Origin: an uncultured Aquimarina sp.
GTDB taxonomy: Bacteria; Bacteroidota; Bacteroidia; Flavobacteriales; Flavobacteriaceae
DNA: 64,000 nt
Assembly (NCBI RefSeq): GCF_947492965.1
Contig: NZ_CANLOZ010000005.1
Coordinates: 310,001-374,000, forward strand
Direction: 5' to 3'
The notes beneath the pieces are model-generated. The model ran no database searches, was not told the DNA's origin, and was given only the letters and a program-made list of their open reading frames with translations. The translations under genes and the position numbers were made by a program. Shown here piece after piece: positions 57,286 to 63,996 of this stretch. Every line of letters begins with the position of its first letter. Position 1 is the first letter of the stretch.

Positions 57286-57792
57286 ATGAAAATTAAAAAT
57301 CTATTATTAGGCACATTAGTTCTTCTATTAAGTGCAAATTTGGCATCTGCTCAAAGTATGGGAGAGCCAAAAGTTCAATTCAGTAAAATAATAAACAAGT
57401 CTGCAGATAAGTTTTGGAAGACAGTTAGGCAAATGGACAAAATTGACAAATACTCTTCAAATATTGCAAGAGTTGAATGGACTGGAAATATGGGAAAAGG
57501 AGGTCAAAGAGTATGTTATACACCTGATGGTAAAGGTTACTTCAAGGAAAAGATTGTAGCTTATAACGAATCAGCAAAAAGTTTTTCATATTCCTTATTA
57601 GAAGGAGCTCCTGTAAAAGGAATGGTCAACACTATAAAAGTCGTTGATCTAGGTAACGGCAAATGTGTATTTGTATTTTGGTCTGATTATGAACAGTTTG
57701 TCGAGAATCCACAAATGAAACAGGAGCAATTCCATGCGTTCATGATCAATTCTCTAGAAGAAATGACAAAAAAAATGGCTAAAGACTCATAA
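57286..57792 (+). CDS. Cassette 14: exported SRPBCC-family protein
   Basis: 168 residues with a signal peptide ending ASAQ. The mature part VQFSKIINKSADKFWKTVRQMDKIDKYSS is a START-like/polyketide cyclase-type SRPBCC domain. Together with the cytoplasmic relative it forms a pair on two sides of the membrane under the same putative sigma control. Third gene of the cassette; stop 7 bp before R''. Confidence 0.82.
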   Translation: MKIKNLLLGTLVLLLSANLASAQSMGEPKVQFSKIINKSADKFWKTVRQMDKIDKYSSNIARVEWTGNMGKGGQRVCYTPDGKGYFKEKIVAYNESAKSFSYSLLEGAPVKGMVNTIKVVDLGNGKCVFVFWSDYEQFVENPQMKQEQFHAFMINSLEEMTKKMAKDS

Positions 57793-57798
57793 ACAGCA

Positions 57799-57931
57799 GT
57801 GCCTAACAATTTGTATGTTTAATAACGGTTTGAGTGAAAACTCAAACCGTTATTTCGTTTTTATAAGTATTTTGCTATACAACAGCTTAGTGGCGTGAAA
57901 CCCGCTACTGCTAATGCACGTAATGTTGTAA
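57799..57931 (+). repeat. attC14-like site, composite
   Basis: R'' GCCTAAC (57801-57807, perfect RYYYAAC), L'' TTGTAT (57811-57816), L' ATACAA (57877-57882), then a second imperfect stem TTAGTGGCG/CCGCTACTG and R' GTTGTAA (57925-57931). GTGCCTAA (57799-57806) is 7/8 complementary to the cassette start at 55664. Confidence 0.72.
57822..57860 (+). terminator. Intrinsic terminator nested in attC14
   Basis: A perfect 14-bp stem ATAACGGTTTGAGT/ACTCAAACCGTTAT with a GAAA tetraloop, followed by TTCGTTTTT. It lies between the L'' and L' boxes, in the place of the variable terminal structure. Confidence 0.9.
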
Positions 57932-58039
57932 CTCATTAAATAACAATCCAGTAATAATATACGACGATTCAGAAGAAAAACATAATTAGACTCAATAAGT
58001 TATTGGAATTTGCAACTGTCAAATTATTTAAAACAAATT

Positions 58040-58618
58040 ATGAAACCAAAAACTCTGTGTCTAGTTGGATTACTTTTTTTCGTTACCAGTTACGTATTTT
58101 TTTCTCAAGGTTCGTTAAGTGAACAAAAACATATTGATCTAGCTCACTGGTTTAATTTAACTGGAGCCGTACTATTAATCAATTTTAATAATGTCTTTCC
58201 AAAGAATAGATTAAATTCCATCGCATCAGTTTTCACAGCAATAGGGGTTATTGCCCACATTGGACTTTGTACAATTGATTTCATTATGTGGAGCTTCGGA
58301 AATGATCATATCGGAAGGAATGAATTAAGAGAACAAATTAACAATACACCACTAATTCTATTTCCTTTTGTGATTATCGGACCATCTTTACTTTTTGTTG
58401 GTCTAGCAGCACATGCTTTGAATTTTATCAAAACGAATCCGATTGTTGCTCTTATGGTTATAATTGGCGGACCATTTGTTGGACTCTCCTATTTTATTTG
58501 GAATGATGGAATTTTAATGTTAGTCAGCTGTATTATCTTCTCATCTGGATTAGGGATACTTCTATACAGAAATGAAATACAAAATATAAAGAATAAAGCG
58601 TTACGACAAAATATATGA
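58040..58618 (+). CDS. Cassette 15: six-helix membrane protein
   Basis: 192 residues from ATG 58040; a TTG start 30 bases upstream is less likely. About six membrane helices. Family not recognised, with VGLLFFVTSYVFFSQ at the start and FVIIGPSLLFVGLAAHAL in the middle. The last codons (LRQNI) are within attC15. Confidence 0.62.
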   Translation: MKPKTLCLVGLLFFVTSYVFFSQGSLSEQKHIDLAHWFNLTGAVLLINFNNVFPKNRLNSIASVFTAIGVIAHIGLCTIDFIMWSFGNDHIGRNELREQINNTPLILFPFVIIGPSLLFVGLAAHALNFIKTNPIVALMVIIGGPFVGLSYFIWNDGILMLVSCIIFSSGLGILLYRNEIQNIKNKALRQNI

Positions 58619-58791
58619 TTTCGTAGCAACTAAGTGATTAACCGAAAGATTAGTGTATTTTTGATAACGAGCAATACTTTCATAATAGAAAAAGTTAACA
58701 ACCAATATGTATTCTCCTAAGTCGGACAGAAAAAAATCATAAAAGAAGGTAACATTTTGCTCTGCTATGACACATATATAAAACTTTGTAA
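58600..58791 (+). repeat. attC15-like site, long class (A)
   Basis: GTTACGAC (58600-58607) is 7/8 complementary to the cassette start GTTGTAAC (57925). It ends TTTGTAA (58785-58791). It contains TATTTTTG (58656-58663), which fits a -7 promoter element pointing to the next cassette. Confidence 0.75.
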
Positions 58792-58805
58792 TACATCCAA
58801 GAAAA

Positions 58806-59216
58806 ATGAAAATCACTTCTGGAATATTAATAACCGGAATTTTATTATTATTTGTTTCATTCAATAAAGTTTCTGAATTTAAACTTGAAAGGAAAATACT
58901 TGGAAAGTGGAGTTTCTTTTCTGAGATGAATGAAAAAGGTGCCTGGAAAAAAGTCGAAAAACTTGATCCCAATAAAAGTGGAATGGAATTTAAAAAAGAT
59001 GGGATTTTAATTGTCCAAATGAATTCTGGATCTTGCGCAACTCCTCCTATATCATATGATAACTATGATGGAATCTGGAAAAAAACATCTGACTCAACAT
59101 TAGTTATTTCTCACGGTTTTTGGGGTGGTAAATTAGAAAGTAATATTTTAATAAAAACACTAAACAATAAAAAGCTAGTATTTGAAATATTAAACGATAA
59201 AATCATTAAAAATTAA
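58806..59216 (+). CDS. Cassette 16: lipocalin-like exported protein
   Basis: 136 residues with a signal/anchor helix (about 5-20). The mature part has LERKILGKWSFFSEMNEKGAW and the closing strand DGIWKKTSDSTLVISHG, the outline of lipocalin-like (DUF4923/lipocalin_4-type) domains. Ligand unknown. Confidence 0.66.
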   Translation: MKITSGILITGILLLFVSFNKVSEFKLERKILGKWSFFSEMNEKGAWKKVEKLDPNKSGMEFKKDGILIVQMNSGSCATPPISYDNYDGIWKKTSDSTLVISHGFWGGKLESNILIKTLNNKKLVFEILNDKIIKN

Positions 59217-59218
59217 AC

Positions 59219-59382
59219 ATGTTACAACAATATATACGTAATCATAGCAGCTAGGTGATCAATCGAAAGATTAGTGTATTTTTGAAGGTACAATGCTTGA
59301 AGAAAGTTACCATTAGTCGTCAATGCTCAGCAAAACTAGACAAAGTAATTTTTTGCGTTACTACAACATATTAAACATTACC
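59219..59382 (+). repeat. attC16-like site, long class (A)
   Basis: GTTACAAC (59221-59228): TTACAA complements TTGTAA of the cassette start. Left arm AATATATACGTAATCATAGCAG; right end ACTACAACATATTAAAC then ATTACC (59377-59382), where GTT has become ATT. A TATTTTTG occurs at 59277-59284. Confidence 0.72.
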
Positions 59383-59399
59383 TCATTCAAGAAAACCAT

Positions 59400-59909
59400 A
59401 TGAAAATAAGTCAAGAGGAATATGATGCTTTAGAAAGTGAAATTATTTTGGAATTTGCAGCCAAACAATCACAAAAAGTTCTTTATCAAATGGTAATGGA
59501 ATGGAATTGGGATTCCTCGAATAGTTTTCTAAATTGGCTGGTAGACAATCCCCTCACCGATAAATCAACGATTTTGATGATTTACTGGAAGTCTGCTCCG
59601 AGATATTTTAAACAATTCATAGACAGAAATGAAGTAATGAAAAAACAACCCTATTCCATTAACGACTTTGATTTTGTTGAAAAAGTAGAAAAGAACTACC
59701 TTAATGATTTTTATAATTCGAGTGTTTTTGAATTTGAACCAAGTTTTTGGGCAGATGAATATTCTGAAATTAAATTAGTTAAGTCGATTCCTGAAATTAT
59801 GTTTAAAAAGGTTCATGGAAAAATAGTTGAGCATCCATCTAATTTTACAGAAGGTTGTCCACCCGAATTAGATACTTTACTTGAAGAACTTTATGAAAAA
59901 TATCATTGA
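59400..59909 (+). CDS. Cassette 17: DUF4274 protein
   Basis: 169 residues. The WNWDSSNSFLNWLVDNPLTDKSTILMIYW block with APRYF is the DUF4274 hallmark. Helical and acidic, no signal. DUF4274 proteins are frequent among polymorphic-toxin immunity-like proteins; no toxin is adjacent here, so that role is only a possibility. Confidence 0.8.
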   Translation: MKISQEEYDALESEIILEFAAKQSQKVLYQMVMEWNWDSSNSFLNWLVDNPLTDKSTILMIYWKSAPRYFKQFIDRNEVMKKQPYSINDFDFVEKVEKNYLNDFYNSSVFEFEPSFWADEYSEIKLVKSIPEIMFKKVHGKIVEHPSNFTEGCPPELDTLLEELYEKYH

Positions 59910-59934
59910 ATATAAACATTACAGAAAAATAAAA

Positions 59935-59983
59935 GGTAAAATAACACTCTACTCTATTATCATACATATACCAAACGTCAACT
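59935..59983 (+). repeat. attC17-like site, truncated class A
   Basis: GGTAAAATAAC (59935-59945) resembles the complement of the cassette start CATTACC. Right end ATCATACATATACCAAAC then GTCAACT (59977-59983). Most of the inner part is missing. Confidence 0.55.
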
Positions 59984-60001
59984 TTAATTAAGAAAACTAA
60001 A

Positions 60002-60475
60002 TTGAAAATTAGAGAAACTCATAGAAATACGTATACCATTTCAACTGATAAGGATAAATTAGATATTTTTAGCATTCACAAATTCCTTGCAAACGAAACC
60101 GATTGGGCTAACGGAATTCCAATAGAAACACTGAAAACATCCATTGAAAACTCCTTGAATTTTGGGCTTTATCATGAAGATAAGCAAATTGGCTTTGCAA
60201 GAATAATTTCAGACTATTCCACTATTGCATATTTAGGAGATGTTTATATTTTAGATGAATACAGAGGAAAAGGGTTGAGTAAATGGCTAATGAGTGAAAT
60301 AATGGAGCACCCTAACCTTCAAGGATTAAGACGCTGGATATTATTAACCAACACAGCCGAATGGCTTTATAAAAAGTTTGGGTTTACCGAAATACCTAAC
60401 CCCGAATTTTATATGGAGAAACACAACCCTAAAGTATATAAAGAAAAAGATAAAACTAAAACCGACATGGTATAA
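60002..60475 (+). CDS. Cassette 18: GNAT-family N-acetyltransferase
   Basis: 157 residues from a TTG start that restores the family's YTISTDKDKLDIFSIHKFL opening. Acetyl-CoA loop DEYRGKGLSKWL (about 88-99) is clear, and the end YKKFGFTEIP is typical. Acceptor unknown; small GNATs are common cassette-borne enzymes. Confidence 0.88.
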   Translation: MKIRETHRNTYTISTDKDKLDIFSIHKFLANETDWANGIPIETLKTSIENSLNFGLYHEDKQIGFARIISDYSTIAYLGDVYILDEYRGKGLSKWLMSEIMEHPNLQGLRRWILLTNTAEWLYKKFGFTEIPNPEFYMEKHNPKVYKEKDKTKTDMV

Positions 60476-60578
60476 AAAATTATCCTGATTTGGGATCACC
60501 TAAAGATAAGTGCGTATTTATAAGGTTTGGTTTTTCATAGAAAATCCCTGCTCTAAAATCCGTAACTCTTTTTATGCA

Positions 60579-60589
60579 AAACGTTGACA
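60579..60589 (+). repeat. Cassette 18/19 boundary remnant
   Basis: AAAC-GTTGACA is similar to the other right boxes, and GTTGAC is the complement of cassette 18's own start GTCAAC (59977). No good paired arms were found in 60476-60578, so this is weak. Confidence 0.35.
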
Positions 60590-60613
60590 ACAATCAAAAA
60601 ATCAGAAAATAGC

Positions 60614-61312
60614 ATGGCAAATATTATTGATTTAAGTCAGGAAATTTATCCAGGAATGCCTATTTATAAAGACCTTCCACAGGTTAAAATGACAATCCAT
60701 AATTCTCACGAAGAATGGAATGGTATAAAAAATCCAGAGACTAAAACACCAGCAGTACATAAATTAGAATTAGGAGAACATACAGGAACTCATGTTGATG
60801 CTATTAATCATATGGAAATTCAACATAAAGGAAAGTCGATTGATAAAATGCCTTTATCGATGTTCTATACTGAAGGGATTTGCTTAGATTTTTCTCATAA
60901 AGGATTAAAAGAATTAATAAGACCTGATGAAATAGAAATAGCTTGTAACAAGGCTAATTTAAAAATAAAAAAGGGAGATACTGTATTGTTCTATACGGAT
61001 CATTATAGAAAAAACTTTAATGGAGAAAATTGGGGTAATGGTCCTGGAATTACCGCTGATTCTGCAAGATTCCTAGGAGAAAAGAAAATATCCGCTTTTG
61101 GTGCTGAAACGATGTCGCCAGGTGTTCCTGGTATATCAAATAAAGAAGTTCATCATATCTGCGGTGAATTAAATTTTACGCATTATGAGAATATGATAAA
61201 TCTTCATTTGTTAATCGGAAAAGGCAGGTTTAGATTTATCGGGTTACCATTAAAAATTAGAGGAGGAACTGGATCTCCAGTACGAGCGGTTGCAATATTC
61301 GAAAATGAGTAA
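60614..61312 (+). CDS. Cassette 19: cyclase / kynurenine-formamidase-like protein
   Basis: 232 residues from ATG 60614 (MANIIDLS). The metal-binding motif HTGTHVDAINH fits HxGTHxDxxxH of the cyclase (kynurenine formamidase-like) hydrolases, and MPIYKDLPQ and GPGITADSARFL are usual family blocks. The family hydrolyses cyclic or amide bonds with Mn/Zn; substrate here unknown. Confidence 0.87.
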   Translation: MANIIDLSQEIYPGMPIYKDLPQVKMTIHNSHEEWNGIKNPETKTPAVHKLELGEHTGTHVDAINHMEIQHKGKSIDKMPLSMFYTEGICLDFSHKGLKELIRPDEIEIACNKANLKIKKGDTVLFYTDHYRKNFNGENWGNGPGITADSARFLGEKKISAFGAETMSPGVPGISNKEVHHICGELNFTHYENMINLHLLIGKGRFRFIGLPLKIRGGTGSPVRAVAIFENE

Positions 61313-61613
61313 TAAAAACAGTTCTAGAAGGAAGTATAATTCATTAGAGAAAATGAAATTAAAAAAATACAGTTCAATTCTTAATTGAAATGCTTCTACT
61401 TATTGGATAATTCCCCAAATATAAAATGTATAACTCTTTTTTTATTTTATAGTTTTAAAGTGTTTAGTCCTTTTCTGTAGAGAGTTTATAAGAAAATGAT
61501 AACCGTAAAATATTTATATTTGACTTAGTACCAGTTCCAAACATATTGCTTATCACATACCCTTATATTTCTTATACCAGATGTTATGCCTAATTATAAC
61601 CAAGTAACAAGCA
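61313..61613. other. 301-bp AT-rich non-coding stretch with a right attC half
   Basis: No ORF of interest. Near its end CTTATACCAGAT then GTTATGCC (61583-61590) closely resembles attC4's CTTATACTAACC then GTTATG. GTATAA at 61428-61433 might be the far arm. No matching R'' for cassette 19 was found. Confidence 0.45.
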
Positions 61614-61675
61614 ATGATAAAATTATTTAGAAAAATTAGACAAAACTTGATTGCCGAAAAAAAATCGGAAAGTAT

Positions 61676-62320
61676 ATGAAATACGCTATTGGTGAAATCA
61701 TACTGGTTGTTATCGGAATACTAATAGCCGTACAGATCAACAATTGGAATATCAAGTACCAAAATGAAGAAAAAGAGATACTCTATCTAACCCGACTTAC
61801 TACAAATTTAGGTTCAGATATCAAACTATATGAAGGGATAGTAAATAAAGATAGTCTTCTAATCGATACATTAAATCGAGTTCAAAAAAATCTACCAGAA
61901 TATATTGAATCGATAAAAAATCCCATCGAAGATTTTAATTTTTTAACAGCTGGATATAAATTCAGCTCTAATACAACGGTAATTGACAATCTTATATCAT
62001 CAGGGCAAATAGAATTATTGAGAAGTAATTATCTAGTTGAAGATATTTTAGTTTACTACAGACAAACAAAACATGTTGAAGAAACAATTGATAAAGCTAT
62101 TATCGCTCAAAACAACGAAACAATGAATCATCTTATCTTAAGATTTAATTCTAAAAATAGCACTGATAGCAGTTATGTAAAAAATCTGGAAAACTCTATT
62201 CTATACAGAACTCACTTAATTGAAAAACAAATAAATAGTTATAATTATCAAAAAAACAGAGCTGATAAACTTATAAAAAAGATAAATGAAGAAATTCATT
62301 TTATTGAAAATGTTTATTAA
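61676..62320 (+). CDS. Cassette 20: DUF6090 family protein, N-terminus frameshifted
   Basis: 214 residues in this frame: KYAIGEIILVVIGILIAVQINNWN is the classic DUF6090 membrane helix, followed by a helical extracytoplasmic domain. The usual N-terminus (IKLFRKIRQNLIAEKK) is present just upstream in another frame, from an ATG at 61614. The two frames join at a run of eight A (61657-61664); a ninth A would restore GKYMKYAIG. Either a real frameshift, slippage at the A run, or a sequencing error. Confidence 0.75.
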   Translation: MKYAIGEIILVVIGILIAVQINNWNIKYQNEEKEILYLTRLTTNLGSDIKLYEGIVNKDSLLIDTLNRVQKNLPEYIESIKNPIEDFNFLTAGYKFSSNTTVIDNLISSGQIELLRSNYLVEDILVYYRQTKHVEETIDKAIIAQNNETMNHLILRFNSKNSTDSSYVKNLENSILYRTHLIEKQINSYNYQKNRADKLIKKINEEIHFIENVY

Positions 62321-62367
62321 AAAAAGTACTAAATCAAAGCTTTTCCGGAAGGTTAAATCAAAACGAA

Positions 62368-63132
62368 ATGAAATTACCAAAAGTATTGCTTCTTTGTTTT
62401 CTAATATTCAGCTTAAGCTGTAAATCACAAAAACAAGTTCCCAGAATTAAAACAGTTCAGCCAACTATACAACAAGAAGCTTCTTCAATTTGGAGAACAA
62501 TAAATGACATCACTTTTTTTGAAAAACAAGGATATAACATTCGTCTACCCAAAAATTCTTTGATTGACTCTTTAATAGTAAAGTCCAAGAATGGGACTTT
62601 CGGAAATGAGGACTTTTCTGCAATTTATACACTTGTCGAAACCGAAGTTTTTGATCAAAAGAATTATGAGCTGGCAATACAAAAAGTTAACAATGAGATT
62701 AACCTTTTAAACAATCTTATCCATCAAATAAGTGATACCAAAAGGAATTGGGACTGGGAGTTTAAAATGTTTGACAATTACAAAGTTGCTTTCACTTTGT
62801 TTGGAACTGGAGGAAGCTATGACCCAGATCAAGGAATAATCACCTTGCTAACGAACAAAGAAGGCAAGTTTATGAAGTATAAAAATCCTGCTTATACAAT
62901 AATTCACGAAATCACCCATATGGGAATGGAATATTCAATAGTTCGCAAATACAACCTCTCTCACGGATTAAAAGAAAGAATTATAGACTCTTTTGTATAT
63001 CTAATGTTCCAAGAAAAATTACCTGAATATGAGATCCAGACTATGGGAGATGAAAATATTGATGCTTATTTAAATAAGAAAAAAGATATTGAATCACTTA
63101 ATAAGATAGTATCCGATTTTATGCATAAGTAA
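62368..63132 (+). CDS. Cassette 20: HExxH-containing lipoprotein (putative zincin)
   Basis: 254 residues, lipobox SLSC near residue 18. The middle has IIHEITHMGMEYSIV, an HExxH zinc site, followed after about 20 residues by HGLKERIID whose Glu could be the third ligand. It may be a surface metallopeptidase; no known family recognised. The last codons run into attC20. Confidence 0.62.
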   Translation: MKLPKVLLLCFLIFSLSCKSQKQVPRIKTVQPTIQQEASSIWRTINDITFFEKQGYNIRLPKNSLIDSLIVKSKNGTFGNEDFSAIYTLVETEVFDQKNYELAIQKVNNEINLLNNLIHQISDTKRNWDWEFKMFDNYKVAFTLFGTGGSYDPDQGIITLLTNKEGKFMKYKNPAYTIIHEITHMGMEYSIVRKYNLSHGLKERIIDSFVYLMFQEKLPEYEIQTMGDENIDAYLNKKKDIESLNKIVSDFMHK

Positions 63133-63199
63133 CTTGCTATAGCAACAAATAACTACTCTTATACTTTTATCCTCTTAGTAAACCTTAGCAATGTTATAA
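63127..63199 (+). repeat. attC20-like site, short class (B)
   Basis: AAGTAAC (63127-63133), L'' TTGCTA (63134-63139), L' TAGCAA (63186-63191), R' GTTATAA (63193-63199). GCATAAGTAAC resembles the complement of the cassette start GTTATGCC with an insertion. Confidence 0.6.
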
Positions 63200-63231
63200 T
63201 TCAACATATAAACCAACCATATAAATTAAAC

Positions 63232-63996
63232 ATGAATCAATTGATAATAACATCTGGTATAGCATTATCATTTATACTATTTCAACTGATATTTCCATAT
63301 AGATCTCCAAAAAATTTAGATTTTTCAAAAATTGAAGAAAATAAAAAGAAATTTAATCGTCTAGAGAAAATGGCAGTTTTATGGATTTTCCTATCACTTG
63401 GGTTTATTAGTTTCCTTGTATTCATATTGGGAACTAACCTTGTAGACATTTTGTTTTCGAATGACTATGAATATATAATGAAACCTTCATCGCTATTTTG
63501 GTTTTTACCTGGATTAATTTTAGGATTTGGATTTTTGAGAGTTCCAATGGATTTCATTTATAAATTATATCTAAAAAATGATTACTACCTCTATAAACAT
63601 TTTACCAATATGAAACATGGATTTGATGGTGAAAAAATATGGAGACCTCTAGAATTAATATTTTCCATAACAGGTATGGTATTTTTTATTCTTGGATTAA
63701 ACTGGTTTGTTCGAATTAATAGTAATCAAATAGAAATTAATGAATTATTTAACTTGAGATCAAAAACTTACAAGATTGAAAACATAGTTAGTCTAGCTCA
63801 TAGCGATATATTTTTGACGCAAAAAGGAAAGTCTAAAAGTATTGATCATTACGTGATAGGAATGAATGATGAGTATAAATGGAGTAGTCACGTTTTTGGA
63901 TTCTTCGCTCTAAAAAAGGATAAAGAATTACTTGGTAAAAAAATTAAAGAATTAAGTGATAAAAAAGGATTGGCAATAAAAGAAGTACAGCACTGA
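63232..63996 (+). CDS. Cassette 21 (open): membrane protein of unknown function
   Basis: 254 residues. Membrane segments near 5-20, 50-72, 88-105 and 140-160, then a cytoplasmic or periplasmic beta-rich tail (VRINSNQIEINELFNLRSKTYKIENI) resembling a PH-like strand set. Family not recognised. The window ends just after its stop, so its attC is not visible. Confidence 0.62.
   Translation: MNQLIITSGIALSFILFQLIFPYRSPKNLDFSKIEENKKKFNRLEKMAVLWIFLSLGFISFLVFILGTNLVDILFSNDYEYIMKPSSLFWFLPGLILGFGFLRVPMDFIYKLYLKNDYYLYKHFTNMKHGFDGEKIWRPLELIFSITGMVFFILGLNWFVRINSNQIEINELFNLRSKTYKIENIVSLAHSDIFLTQKGKSKSIDHYVIGMNDEYKWSSHVFGFFALKKDKELLGKKIKELSDKKGLAIKEVQH

Larger units (their letters stand above)
45374..63199 (+). 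mobile_element. Integron-type gene cassette array, no integrase seen
   Basis: About 20 consecutive units, each one to three plus-strand genes plus a 3' imperfect inverted repeat that opens with ...AAC and closes with GTT.... For several units the bases after the opening GTT are complementary to the unit's own bases ending AAC before its terminal repeat (45374 with 45860: 8/8; 46025 with 47153: 10/10; 47217 with 47772: 9/9; 53279 with 53770: 8/8). This is expected only if each unit once circularised by recombination at attC. No tyrosine recombinase is encoded in the window. The right edge is open; the last site seen is at 63127-63199. Confidence 0.82.

Noticed and set aside
45860..59382. CRISPR array
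   Set aside because: The repeats are long, imperfect and separated by 0.4-2 kb of coding DNA, not by short spacers, and no cas genes are present.
45860..59382. MITE or IS-derived dispersed repeat explanation for the class A repeats
   Set aside because: No terminal target duplications are visible, all copies have one orientation, they sit only behind genes, and the flanking boxes match unit-specific bases at the other end of each unit.
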